A stretch of DNA of 64,000 nt from Panicum virgatum (GCF_016808335.1 NC_053145.1:29833120-29897119); one strand, 5' to 3'; positions 22,688-33,678 are shown, numbered from the stretch's first letter. Numbers and translations: made by a program. The notes: generated by a model not told the origin, from the letters alone.

Positions 22688-22733
22688 CTTCTTTGGAGTA
22701 GATTAGATCGGTTTTATTAACCAAGATCTTTCT

Positions 22734-22751
22734 TCCCCAGCGGAGTCGCCA
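22734..22751 (-). promoter_or_regulatory. Primer binding site of element D
   Basis: On the minus strand TGGCGACTCCGCTGGGGA lies 7 bases inside the 5' LTR. Element E has the same site with one difference. The likely primer is tRNA-Arg, by recollection of related plant elements; I could not verify this. Confidence 0.7.
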
Positions 22752-22758
22752 AAAAGTA

Positions 22759-23336
22759 TGTTGACGCAAATCTCGGTCAACACACGAACGCACTAGATCA
22801 TGCGGCGCGAGAAAGAGCTCGATGCAGCTCTCCCTGCGTGGAGCGGTCAGACCGGTCTAAGGAACAGGTCAGACCGGTCGCCGGTGAGAATCGGCGACGG
22901 CCGACAAACGCGAACCCAGGAGGGACCCCGTCAGGGTAGGCGCATGTAGGGTTGTTCTAGGATCGGCAGGCCACCTAGAACGCCTTCAAACGTCGCGGAG
23001 ACGAAGGAAGAACAACAGATGGGTTGGAAAAGCTAGGGTTTGGAGAAGAGGATAAAAAGTAGAGTTTGTATTGATTTTTGTTCGATTTATTTTCTAATCG
23101 GCCGAAACCCTTTATATTTATAGGGTGGGGTGGACTTATCCCGCAAGAAATCATGTTTACAGATCTAAATCTATGAAAAACCCTAGTTGTACTCGGACTC
23201 TGTCTGGACCAGTCAGACCGGTTGGACCTACCGGTCAGACCGGTCGATCCCTGCCGGACAGGCCACAATGCCTCGACCGGTCAGACCGCTCGGTCAGACT
23301 GGTCGGACCGGTTGGTGCCAATTTTGGCTGTCAACA
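22759..23336 (-). repeat. 5' LTR of element D
   Basis: This is the partner of 19273-19866. TATA box at 23115-23122 (minus). Dyads at 23209 and 23231 are 22 bp apart. It is flanked on the right by the target duplication CTTCC. Confidence 0.92.
23115..23122 (-). promoter_or_regulatory. TATA box of element D LTR
   Basis: The minus strand reads CACCCTATAAATATAAAGGG, nearly identical to the core promoter of element E. Confidence 0.7.
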
Positions 23337-25523
23337 CTTCCATCTACTTTTCATGTACTAATATCTGTGTATGTGCAGATTCGCTGCTGTCACACACTGA
23401 AGACGTTCAGCGTGGTTCGCCATGGGACCACTCAACTAGAAGGTCATAGGCGCATCAATTTTTTTAATTGTCAGTGGAATTCTTAAATATGTGTCCTCTT
23501 TACCACATATATTGGCTTGGCACTTCAATTTCAAAACTTTTTAGACTGAGTGCCTCCGATTCAAAATATGACCCAATCATTCTTCCTGTAAGTTTTCTTG
23601 CAGTTCATCTTTTTATTTGGATGTTCATAAATGGTAACACACATTTCGACAAGATATCTGCCTTCTGCCATTAAGTTCACGGATGTGGGACAAAATTGTC
23701 CCCACTGTCCCGCCCTATCCTTTTGCGTGTCTTGTCCCACCCTATCCTTTTGTGTGTAATGTATCACAATCAAGTCTAGGTAATTTTTTACAAGAGTTGT
23801 TCTAGATGTGTCTTAGCTGTGAGCTAGTTTGCTATGAAAGGATTTATTGAGCGAAACCACAAAACAAGATGATCTCATTCTTGCATTTTACATAGGGCCT
23901 GGTTTTCAGATGCCATTTGTAGTTTTTATGCCATCACAATCAGTTGTGCCGGCACATTGATCTTGTAACAGTAGTTTCGTTTTTAGTGGAATAAGAACTA
24001 CTTGTAACCTTTGTTGCACCTCCATGCTACTACACTAGTGTTGTTGTTTGCAGCATATAGGTCATCGCGATGTTTGTATGTTCCTCAGATAAATTATGTG
24101 CCTTCACTTATGAATCCCTATCTTGTTCTTGATGTGCTTAAGATGCAGTATTGGGGACACCTTATAAAAAAGGTGTAGTAGCGAGACTTAAATACTAAAC
24201 AAAGTTGAACTTATGCTGTTATGTGCAATTGCATGCTGTTTTAGCATTTCATTTGTAGATGTTGTACCTTTCAGGGAGGAACTGCTGGAGTTGAGCGGCT
24301 GCACAGGTCAAGAATTTTGAAGAAGTTACTCTAAGAACAAAAGCAAGCTGGCAGGATGTATGGTGGGGTCTGTTCTCTGAAGGTCTTGCAGCTGCAAGGT
24401 TTACTTGTGGTGAGATTCTAAGACTCAAAACTCACGGCACCTCTATTGTTCAGAAGTGGCCTCGGTTGCGGCGGCGGCGGCATTGGTCAGCATGCGGATG
24501 CGGGGAATCAGCCAGCGGTGACGGCATGGAGCTGGCAGCTGTGGGGGATCCAACGGCGACGGCATCGAGCAAGCTGTTACGAGGTATCTGGAGGTGGGAA
24601 CGAGTTTCACATCACCGGATCGGCAAGTGCAGCTGTGTACGGTGGTGGAATTCCACGTATAATACAGACAAATCCAATCCAGTTGTTTGATTTTGTGAGT
24701 GATTTATTTGATTTTCGATCCCAACTTTCTGCATCACCTACCTGTTCAACATGGCTGTAGCTCTTAGTCGATCTGATTGAGCCTAATGACTTCATGTGTA
24801 CATCCAAAATTTGTAGAGACTGGACTAGCCAACCAAATATTTGGTACTAGGCCAAATCCTGGATCGTTTAATTGCCTAATGCCTTATATATGAGATCATA
24901 TGTTCAGATCAATATACTTGCTAATCTAACTCAAGAGAGGAAATAATGGTTCATTGTACTATATTTTGTCTGATAAATGTCTTGTTCCATCTATATGCTT
25001 GTGATACATGCCCTATGCCTTTGATTGATTTGTGTAAACAATGACTTTGGTATTCAATGTTCTGCTAGGTGATGAAAGGAAAAATAATTAAAATCTGGGC
25101 ACACGTAGTTTGCACTATCAAACTCTGCAGCTAATGGAGGCATTACCAGTTCATCAGGTCAAGGGAGATAACTGCAATTGTATTTGGACATTAGTGGATT
25201 AGCATGTATCTCATTCCCATCTTTCTCATGAACCAATTGCCAGTTCTTGCGGTAACCGTGCAGTCTCACACTCAGTATTTTGAGGTATGATGCACCTCAG
25301 TCAGTTTAGCAATATGAGCCATGTTTGGTCCACCAGTGTGTGGTAGTTCAGAGATGCAATGCGCACAAATTTAGCTCTAGAAAATTCAACATTGCCTGGA
25401 TTTATTTTCTTTCAAAGGTTGCAAGTTTCAACGTAATAAATGGAGAATCTTCATCCAAGTCAAACTTGGATTGATCTTTGGAAGTTTGAAATTCTTCAAG
25501 AAATACTTATATATTTTACTTAT
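23337..25523 (+). other. Low-copy region between elements D and E, possible decayed transcript
   Basis: The sequence continues from 19272 across element D. It contains intron-like contexts (TATGTGCAG before 23382; ACCTTTCAG before 24275) and a short GC-rich block at 24450-24660 (CGGCGGCGGCGGCATTGG). No long conserved frame is seen. 24800-25500 is AT-rich without features. It may be the remnant of a multi-exon gene or of a captured gene; I do not recognise a product. Confidence 0.35.
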
Positions 25524-26530
25524 TGTTGACACTCAAAATTGGCATGACCTGAAGTAGGCAAGATAAAAGCCAAAATAGCCAATTCAATATTAACTCTTAT
25601 TATTTTGCAAGTTTGCATATATGACCATTGTGCAGGATATGGAGATCGTTTTGGGATATTCTGGATATGATTTTCATCAATGAGACAAAGATGGGCACAA
25701 AAAGGCATCAAGATGAGGTCAAATATTGGGTTTTAATGCACCAAGATGAAGCCCTCGTCGAGACGATCGAAACAGACATATGGATCGCCTAATTCAGAGT
25801 CCGGGTGTAGGAGTTATGGCACCAGGAAGTTCGCCTATCTGGGCAAAACCGGTCTGACCGGATTTGGGTACCGGTCTGACCGGTTTTGGCTGTTGTGCAG
25901 CACGAGGAGTCCGGTCTAACCGGATTTAGGGACCGATCTGACCGGTTTTTAGCAGATTAGTCAGAATTGGAGTTGTAATTTGATTCTAGGTCGGTTTGTA
26001 ACATATTTTTGACCTCCCACGGGTATAGACCTTCCCACACTATAAATATAAAGGGCTATGGCCGATTGAGACACACCCAATCGAACAATACAAAATACAT
26101 CTACTTTTTACCTCTAAACCCTAGTCTTTTCCAATCTCCCTTGCTGTCCATCGTGATCTCCACGGCCATTGATGGCGTCCTAAGCTCGCTGGTCGACCTA
26201 GGGCACGTCCGGCGACGTTCACGCCCTGACGGGGTCCCTCCCGGGCGAGAGCTTCGACGGCCTTTGCTAGTTTGCTCGTAAACTAGTCGTTCTTCATCAC
26301 GTAAGCGCGTTGGTTATCCTTTGCTAGTTTGCTCGTAAACCTTGCCGCTCTTCACCACGTAAGTGTGATACTTATCCCTCGAGACGACCGATTCCAGCGA
26401 AACCCTAGAAACCGGTCTGACCGGTTTGCTCAACCGGTCTAACCTGTCCGTGTGGCCTTGCAGCTCTTCGGTCCCTTTGCGACTCGCACGTTCGAGTGCT
26501 CTTGTGTGTTGACCGAGATTTGCGTCAACA
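25524..26530 (+). repeat. 5' LTR of element E
   Basis: Begins TGTTGACACTC and ends TTTGCGTCAACA. It contains CCGGTCTGACCGG-type dyads starting at 25849, 25871, 25911, 25933, 26412 and 26434; neighbours within a pair are 22 bp apart. Confidence 0.95.
26041..26048 (+). promoter_or_regulatory. TATA box of element E 5' LTR
   Basis: TATAAATA within CACTATAAATATAAAGGG, about 490 bp before the end of the LTR. The 3' LTR has the same box at 32099. Confidence 0.7.
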
Positions 26531-26535
26531 CATTT

Positions 26536-26553
26536 TGGCGACTCCACTGGGGA
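26536..26553 (+). promoter_or_regulatory. Primer binding site of element E
   Basis: TGGCGACTCCACTGGGGA starts 5 bases after the LTR. It differs from the element D site by one base. Confidence 0.72.
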
Positions 26554-26846
26554 AGATAATTCTGGTTATTAAAGCAACCGAATTTTTCTACCCTAACCCT
26601 GTGTTAATTGATCTACTATTTTGGTTCGCCCTTGTTATTGCATCTGGTCTCTTTAGACCGATTGCAAATATAATTGTGGTATTGCATCAGGCTGCTCAAG
26701 CCGATTGCACTCCACTTTGCTTGCTGCTGTATATCAAAGACCAAAAGAAAATACAAAGTGTTGGTTATTGATTGCTTGGATTATCAAATATATCTGGATT
26801 TATTGATTACAAGACCAGAAGTATCAAGACCTATTAAGAAGTATAC

Positions 26847-29800
26847 ATGGCGGGTTATTCATATGTACCACAACAATATTACTACAACATGCCTGAGGTA
26901 CAGTTTGCAAATGAGTTGAGTAATTCTAGCATTAATTTTGCAAACACCATGAATTCTCGTGTTGATGTTGCTAGTCATTATAGTAGATATGTTATTGCGT
27001 CGGCTAGTCATTATTCAGATAATGCTTCTCATCGTGCATATTATAATGCTGAAAATTGTATGCAAAAGCCTATGTCGCATAATATGTCTGCTTTGGGATT
27101 TAATTCTACTGCTAGTAACATGCAACACGTAAATCATTACACATCGGTGGAACAAGGTCAAGTACCGATATATAATTACCAAGGCCAAACTAGTGTGGTA
27201 AGTTCGGCCGTTCAGTATGAAACATCTCATGCCGCTAATTCTTATAATATACATGGAGGTATTTCACCTATTTATTCATCGGCAGCACACATACAATTTG
27301 TGAACCCCTCAGGGGGCATGCCGATGAATGAGAAAATTGGCCATGCTAATACCAGCGCTCCGGCCAATTGTTCTCAAATGTCATATGCTACACAATATGG
27401 CTCTGATAGTCATAATTCGGTCTCTTATGCTATTACTAGTTCCAACCGAATTAATGAAATTTCAGCACCATATTCGAATCCTAATATTTATGATTCGGCA
27501 TCTTATGCTTCCAATAATGCTGACCGAATTATTAAAAATTCAGCACCATATTTAAGTCCTAATATGCATAATTTGGCTTCCTATGTTTTCAATAATGACA
27601 GCCGGGTTAATGCAAATTCAGCATCATGTGCAGCTCCTAGTGTTAATGATTCGGCTTCCTATGATTTTCATAATGCCAGCCGAATTAGTAAGAATTCAGC
27701 ACCTTATGTGACTTCCAGTATTCATGATTCGGCCTCGCATGTTACTCCTAACTCTAGCCGAACCCATGAGAATTCAGCAGGTGCATGTTTGTCATTGAGT
27801 GACTCACCTTCTCCATCTGAGCTTGATATGGATGTGCTTTGGCCTGATTTTCATAAGCATTGCACTTTCATTTATGATCCACAATTTGTCAAGTTTAATG
27901 GAGGGGATGGTGCGAGCACCTGGGAACATATCAATCAATATGTAGAAAAATTGGAAGGTGCTACAGATCTTGTGAAATCTGTTTTGTTTCCTTGGTCATT
28001 AGCTGGAGCTGCGTCTTTATGGTTTAAATCATTATCTGATCATGAGATTTATACGTGGTCCCTGTTAGAGCAAAAGTTTCATGACCGCTTTTCTAACGAT
28101 GTTAAAGATGATTCGGATGTGAGTATTAATTCTTGTTCCGAATCTGTTTTGTCAAAAGGAATAGATCTAGTTGTAGAAAAGCATGTCAAGCATAAAGGGA
28201 CAGCTCAGCTAGATTTCTCTAAAGCCAAAGGACCCATTACTTTGGCTAGTTTGACTCATGTTAGAGAGGATGGTGATCGTAATGGAGAATGTGATATAAT
28301 CGAACAATGTTCGGTTGCTGGAGTAGAGACACATCCTTTGCTTTCTCCTGGACAACGGGAACTGAAAGCCGCTGAAGCTCCTGCCCAGGCGGCTAATCAG
28401 AATGAAGTCCAAACATCGGACTGTCTGGTGGCACCTAACGGACTGTCCGGTGCTGAGATGTTGTCAGCAGCAGGCCCTGATTCAACATCTCAGACCACAG
28501 AGGCAGCCACATCTGTTGTGGATCCAAAAGCTAAAGACAAGAGGGAGGCTATGGGGCATCACCGCCATCATCAGGAAGGACGGGACATGATTCGGGTGAA
28601 GCCGCCGCGTCTCTCTAGCACGTTCAACAAGGTAAAACTTACAAGCGCTTTACCTAGTTCTCAATCTGATCATGTGTCTTCTGTTGATAAATCCATTAGT
28701 GATATTATCTTGCATAATTTTGAAAGATCGATTGAGATTTGTAATTTGCTTGTTAACAATAAGATGGTTTCAAAAGGGATCGACCGATGTTCTATTCGAA
28801 TTAGAAAGGCCGATAATAGTAATATGTTGACTTTTAAGTTTGATCCATCTTTATTGCCAAAGTTTTTATCTACTTGGTTTGTTTGTGGTAATCCTAAATC
28901 TAAGAGAAGAAAACCAAAGATGACTTGTGTCGAGAAGGCCGATGATAATATCTTAGCTAGTTCTAAATCATCGTGCCAAGAAACCACAAGCAAATGTATG
29001 GCCGAATGGATTTGTGAGAAATCTGAACCATTCGTTTGCCCAGCTCTAAAGCCGTCTCCACAAAAGGATCGGCTAAAGAAAATTAAGTATACTTTTGATT
29101 TGACTTTGAGTGATCATATATTTGATGCCTTGCTGGAGCATAATCTTATTAGAATAGTTGATCACCGAGTCATGCCATCACCTCAGAGCTTAGAAGTAGA
29201 GACATATTGCAAGTTGCATAATTCTTTTGATCATAACACTAGTAATTGCAATATGTTTCGTCGGCTAATACAATCGGCTATAAACAAAGGACGATTGAGA
29301 TTTGCAGAGAATCAGGAAGATGACCAGTTGAGTTCAATTGGTCGTGATGGCAGTAGTAAACCAAATCGTCTTAATTCATCCAAAGATCAAAAGACGATTG
29401 ATGAGGAAAGCAGTTCGAGTCCCCCAAGTGATGGTGGAGGTAGTGTTTGTGATGTGCATATGAATTCTACAAGTTGCAATGACTCCACCAAGGTTGTAGA
29501 GAAGACATTAAGTGCTGGGGGGCAAGAGAGTGTTTCTTCACTGAATCGGGGGCCGATTCACCCTGCTGGCCAGGGAATACCGGACTGTCCGGTGATGTCC
29601 ACTGGACTATCCGGTGCAACACCGGACTATCCGACAGCTACTACCGGACTGTCCGGTGGGGGGCATGTTAAACCAGATATGCCCAATATGCCAAATTTAA
29701 AATATTTTGGAGGTACAGGTCGTAATCAACAGAAAGGTAAAAGGCCAAAGATTACTTTTGAGCAACTTCTGGCTAAGTACCTGAGGCAGAACGAGGCAAA

Positions 29801-30743
29801 GGGTGTTGATCAAACCGGCAATGTCAAGTCATCAAAAACACCTTTGAAGTCTTCAAGATCACCTCCAATGCGCAGATTTGAAGATTGGGATTGGCAAGGA
29901 GAAGGGTTTCATGCAGTAGCAACATATTCTCCTTTTGAGCCGCCAATGCCAATGCAGTTTGGTTCAGCTCCAACGTACTTTCATCCTTATTCATCTTGGG
30001 GCTGGTATGATTCAAATTCATATTCTTCTTCACATTTTAGACCACATAATGTAGAGTATTCAGCTCCTAGCAATTCTGATTTTGGAAAACAACCATATAA
30101 CAAAGACCATTTTATTCCTAAAAATCGGTCTGGAGCTCAAAATAAAAATAAAGTGGTCAAGCAAGCTTATGTGGTGAAGAAGGATAATAGAAAAGGTAAA
30201 GGTTCAGATCTGAATTCATATGTTGCAAAGCCGAATAAAGTATTAGATACTTCGGCTAGTAGTGCCAAAACAGTAGAAAAATCAGCTAGCAATATTGTAG
30301 GCACTAAATCTGAACCGAGAAATTTTAATGTACCAAATGTTGATAAAGACGTGTTGCTGTCCAAAACTAAATCACAACCGAGAAGCTCACTCGGTTTATC
30401 AAATTGGCGCAAGAAGAAGCTAGAGAAACTCAGTACGTGTGAGTTGAAGAAAAGGAACATGACTTGGGTTCCTAAAGGGAGTTCTCAAGCTCAAAACAAG
30501 GATGGTGCTCGTGTGAAAAGTGAGATGGATGCAAGCAAAAAGAAGAAGGCCAAGATCTCAACTGAAATGTTTGCTCCAAATCATCAGAGTTATTGGTCAT
30601 TGCATCATCCATATTTCTCAGTCGTGCCACATATAGGTATGTCATCGCAAGGTATGTTCGGTTATCCCTCATGGCATTATTTTAATCCATATATGTCTTC
30701 GTGCTATGGAGGGATGCAACCGAGTTATTATGCATATGGATAA
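26847..30743 (+). CDS. gag: Intact 1298-residue gag-like protein of element E
   Basis: Uninterrupted from ATG 26847 (MAGYSYVPQQYYYNMPEV) to TAA at 30741-30743. The first ~310 residues are rich in Ser, Asn, Tyr and His and contain about 4.5 copies of a 26-residue unit (SxSYxxxNxxRIxxxSAPYxxPN, residues ~190-310). The gag core follows (FVKFNGGDGASTWEHINQYV to LLEQKFHDRFSNDV, residues ~350-420). A CX2HX4HX4C finger (CKLHNSFDHNTSNC) lies near residue 790. Two stretches carry translations of the CCGGACTGTCCGG word (PDCPV and TGLSG, residues ~910-935). The C-terminal third is basic, then Tyr/Pro-rich. It is much longer than ordinary gag proteins. It presumably builds or loads particles and depends on an autonomous element for enzymes. 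A host origin is excluded by the LTRs. Confidence 0.85.
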   Translation: MAGYSYVPQQYYYNMPEVQFANELSNSSINFANTMNSRVDVASHYSRYVIASASHYSDNASHRAYYNAENCMQKPMSHNMSALGFNSTASNMQHVNHYTSVEQGQVPIYNYQGQTSVVSSAVQYETSHAANSYNIHGGISPIYSSAAHIQFVNPSGGMPMNEKIGHANTSAPANCSQMSYATQYGSDSHNSVSYAITSSNRINEISAPYSNPNIYDSASYASNNADRIIKNSAPYLSPNMHNLASYVFNNDSRVNANSASCAAPSVNDSASYDFHNASRISKNSAPYVTSSIHDSASHVTPNSSRTHENSAGACLSLSDSPSPSELDMDVLWPDFHKHCTFIYDPQFVKFNGGDGASTWEHINQYVEKLEGATDLVKSVLFPWSLAGAASLWFKSLSDHEIYTWSLLEQKFHDRFSNDVKDDSDVSINSCSESVLSKGIDLVVEKHVKHKGTAQLDFSKAKGPITLASLTHVREDGDRNGECDIIEQCSVAGVETHPLLSPGQRELKAAEAPAQAANQNEVQTSDCLVAPNGLSGAEMLSAAGPDSTSQTTEAATSVVDPKAKDKREAMGHHRHHQEGRDMIRVKPPRLSSTFNKVKLTSALPSSQSDHVSSVDKSISDIILHNFERSIEICNLLVNNKMVSKGIDRCSIRIRKADNSNMLTFKFDPSLLPKFLSTWFVCGNPKSKRRKPKMTCVEKADDNILASSKSSCQETTSKCMAEWICEKSEPFVCPALKPSPQKDRLKKIKYTFDLTLSDHIFDALLEHNLIRIVDHRVMPSPQSLEVETYCKLHNSFDHNTSNCNMFRRLIQSAINKGRLRFAENQEDDQLSSIGRDGSSKPNRLNSSKDQKTIDEESSSSPPSDGGGSVCDVHMNSTSCNDSTKVVEKTLSAGGQESVSSLNRGPIHPAGQGIPDCPVMSTGLSGATPDYPTATTGLSGGGHVKPDMPNMPNLKYFGGTGRNQQKGKRPKITFEQLLAKYLRQNEAKGVDQTGNVKSSKTPLKSSRSPPMRRFEDWDWQGEGFHAVATYSPFEPPMPMQFGSAPTYFHPYSSWGWYDSNSYSSSHFRPHNVEYSAPSNSDFGKQPYNKDHFIPKNRSGAQNKNKVVKQAYVVKKDNRKGKGSDLNSYVAKPNKVLDTSASSAKTVEKSASNIVGTKSEPRNFNVPNVDKDVLLSKTKSQPRSSLGLSNWRKKKLEKLSTCELKKRNMTWVPKGSSQAQNKDGARVKSEMDASKKKKAKISTEMFAPNHQSYWSLHHPYFSVVPHIGMSSQGMFGYPSWHYFNPYMSSCYGGMQPSYYAYG

Positions 30744-31562
30744 ATTTCAATATGTTTGCTACTTTTATAAGGCCGAAGTATTTTAGTTGCTGGTAATTAT
30801 GTTATTGTTTACATAATACTTGTTATGCTTCACTTCGGTTATATTTATTCTTGGGATGAGCATGCTCGTTATATTTGCTTGTTAATATTCGGCTGTTGTT
30901 TAAATTGCAACACCTATGCATAATTGATATAGCCGATTGATTTCAAGTAAATTGATTATGTTGATCATATAGCCAATGTCTGAATTCGAGTTTGTGTATC
31001 ATTGATTTGGCTAATGTGTTATTTTCCATGTGAGCAAGTTATATAGTTCAAAAAGTATCCTTGTTCTCAGTGATTGACATAGCCGATGAATTTTTTCTCA
31101 TCATCGTGCTAAGTATTTGTCCCCAATCATGGCATGGCTTTGATGCTCGGGGGGCAAGACCGATGTTGGCTAACTCTGCCAACGCCGGACAGTCCGGTTC
31201 TAGCTACCGGACAGTCCGGCAGTGCATCGGATTGTCCGATAGGTATGCTAAGTTGAGGAGCATTGCAAAGACTGATTGTTTTCATAATGATTTGGTCGAT
31301 TTAGGCATATGTGGTGAAGATGGTTCTAGCCATTGCATCAAGTATTCATAGCCGAGGTGGTGTGTACTCAGGCTTGTATCTCACTCATCATGTGCAAATG
31401 AAAACAGCAAGGATGATATTGTTATCCTGGTTAGTACCAAGTAACATGACCGATGAAGTTTTATTGGTTTTAGAATAAAAACATAGATGATGTACTAGTA
31501 TTAGTCATCGGTCTTCTATGATTTTGGCCAAAAGAGATGTTTCTTGGTACGTAAACTTTACC
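30744..31562 (+). other. 3' untranslated region of element E
   Basis: Non-coding and AT-rich. It contains three CCGGACAGTCCGG-type dyads starting at 31185, 31207 and 31227 (22 and 20 bp apart). No other structure is seen. Confidence 0.6.
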
Positions 31563-31580
31563 AAGAAACAGAGGGGCATA
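31563..31580 (+). promoter_or_regulatory. Polypurine tract of element E
   Basis: AAGAAACAGAGGGGCATA directly precedes the 3' LTR; its GGGGCATA end matches the tract of element D. Confidence 0.75.
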
Positions 31581-32588
31581 TGTTGACACTCAAAATTGGC
31601 ATGACCTGAAGTAGGCAAGATAAATGCCAAAATAGCCAATTCAATATTAACTCTTATTATTTTGCAAGTTTGGCATATATGACCATTGTGCAGGATATGG
31701 AGATCGTTTTGGGATATTCTAGATATGATTTTCAATAATGAGACAAAGATGGGCACAAAAAGGCATCAAGATGAGGTCAAATCATGGGTTTTAATGCACC
31801 AAGACGAAGCCCTCGTCGAGACGATCGAAACGGACATATGGATCGCCTAATTCAGAGTCCGGGTGTAGGAGTTATGGCACCAGGAAGTTCGCCTATCTGG
31901 GCGAAACCGGTCTGACCGGATTTGGGGACCGGTCTGACCGGTTTTGGCTGCTGTGCAGCACAAGGAGTCCGGTCTGACCGGATTTAGGGACCGGTTTGAC
32001 CGGTTTTTAGCAGATTAGTGCGAATTAGAGTTATAATTTGATTCTAGGTCGGTTTGTAACATATTTTTGACCTCCCACGGGTACAGACCTTCCCACCCTA
32101 TAAATATAAAGGGCTATGGCCGATTGAGACACACCCAATCGAACAATACAAAATACATCTACTTTTTACCTCTAAATCCTAGTCTTTTCCAATCTCCCTT
32201 GCTGTCCATCGTGATCTCCACGGCCATTGATGGCGTCCTAAGCTCGCTGGTCGACCTAGGGCACGTCCGGCGACGTTCACGCCCCGACGGGGTCCCTCCC
32301 GGGCGAGAGCTTCGACGGCCTTTGCTAGTTTGCTCGTAAACTAGTCGTTCTTCGTCACGTAAGCGCGTTGGTTATCCTTTGCTGGTTTGCTCGTAAACCT
32401 TGCCGCTCTTCACCACGTAAGTGTGATACTTATCCCTCGAGACGACCGATTCCAGCGAAACCCTAGAAACCGGTCTGACCGGTTTGCTCAACCGGTCTAA
32501 CCGGTCCGTGTGGCCTTGCAGCTCTTCGGTCCCTTTGCGACTCGCACGTTCGAGTGCTCTCATGTGTTGACCGAGATTTGCGTCAACA
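31581..32588 (+). repeat. 3' LTR of element E
   Basis: Partner of 25524-26530. In this copy the third and last dyads are perfect (CCGGTCTGACCGG, CCGGTCTAACCGG) where the 5' copy has single changes. Confidence 0.95.
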
Positions 32589-33675
32589 CTTGTTAATGTG
32601 TGATGCTGCACTACCAGAGGAAGGAGGTGAAGATATAGGAGTGGGTGAGTTGCCAGAAATCTAAATGACTAAATTTGGGCTGGCTGCTCAGTGCGGTGTG
32701 ATTGTTGATGAGTTTATTGCTGCACTGAGATCATCTGATACAATCATCATAGGTGAGGCAAGAGCAGGCGCATTGGAGCAAATTAGGATGGTTGATATGA
32801 TTCTCAGTATGTTGTGCATTCGGACGTGTGGATAATCTATCCAGAAGTCTCTTAATGACTACCTTCTTTGCAATGAAAATTCTGGAATACTGTGATTGTG
32901 ATGGTGAAGGTCATGGCTGCCTAAATTAAAGACTAATATAAATCTGGTAAGCATAGTATACTATTTTCCTAAACTACATCCCATTTCTGCAATACCCCAA
33001 TTTTCTTTTTAAAATATTATAATTATGCTTTCTTGCAGGCACGATCAGCTAGGATGAGGGATGAGATGCTGCATTACCGACGAGCTTCTCTAATTTAGTA
33101 TTGGAGGGTTCCTCTTCCATTTAAATATTTATCAGTAGTGTGTGCTAGCTAGATTAGTTTCCCTGTGCCTCCTCCTTTCATTGTCCATATATACATGTTA
33201 CCTTGTTACACAAATTAACTCGGTGAACAAATATGCTGCTAGTAAAGTCAGTCTGTTGTATTCGAGGGTGTTCTTCTGCCTATCTGTGATCCATTCTCTC
33301 ACAAATTCTTTTGCCAATGCATTTTTCAAAAACAATGTTCCGAGGCGGAGACAGGCAGAGATAGCATTTCCAGTACTTAGCGATCATTTCCTCCGGAGAT
33401 TAGGATTTAGGAGCGATGCTTGGCGGAGACGTGCGCTTCTGCGACTGAGAGCAAAGAACAAGCGCTGCCTGCTCGGTCCACGTACACGTCGGTCAAGAAA
33501 AAAACCAGACGGGCTCGGTCAAGAAAAAAACCAGACGTGCTCGCTCCTGTGCGTGCGGGTGCACCGCGTCAGAATGGCTCGCGCTCGAAGAAAAACCGCT
33601 AGCGGGCTGCGTGAGGGGGGGCGCTTGCGTGCGCGCCACCGGTTGGCTTGGGTATGGAATAAGGGTAGGGATTAG

Positions 33676-33678
<3 letters not shown>
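32589..33678 (+). other. Continuation of the low-copy region right of element E
   Basis: A frame from 32590 to 32836 looks coding (LLMCDAALPEEGGED..., then VIVDEFIAALRSSDTIIIGE) but holds two stops, and I do not recognise the product. Further right, 33490-33537 contains a 26-bp tandem duplication built on GTCAAGAAAAAAACCAGACG within a basic, GC-rich stretch. No gene is called. The block ends at a (TA)n tract. Confidence 0.3.

Larger units (their letters stand above)
19273..23336 (-). mobile_element. Gag-only LTR retrotransposon D (non-autonomous)
   Basis: It has two LTRs (594 and 578 bp), a minus-strand PBS at 22734-22751, a polypurine tract at 19867, and CTTCC at both flanks (19268-19272, 23337-23341), a perfect 5-bp target duplication. 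Between the LTRs lies one decayed gag-like frame and no protease, RT or integrase. This is the structure described as TR-GAG elements. LTR start (TGTTGAC), LTR end (GTCAACA), core promoter (TATAAATATAAAGGG) and PBS all resemble element E, so the two are related. Confidence 0.9.
25524..32588 (+). mobile_element. Gag-only LTR retrotransposon E with intact ORF (non-autonomous)
   Basis: LTRs at 25524-26530 and 31581-32588 (1007 and 1008 bp) differ at roughly 25 positions (about 2.5%) by eye. PBS and polypurine tract are adjacent to the LTRs in plus orientation. Flanks are CTTAT (25519-25523) and CTTGT (32589-32593), a target duplication with one mismatch. The interior is one 1298-codon gag-type frame with no enzyme domain. 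Structure, ends and promoter match element D. It is the best preserved coding element in the window. Confidence 0.92.

Noticed and set aside
26847..30743. Host gene for a large prion-like or RNA-binding protein
   Set aside because: The frame lies between matching LTRs with PBS and polypurine tract, and has a gag core and a retrotransposon-type finger.
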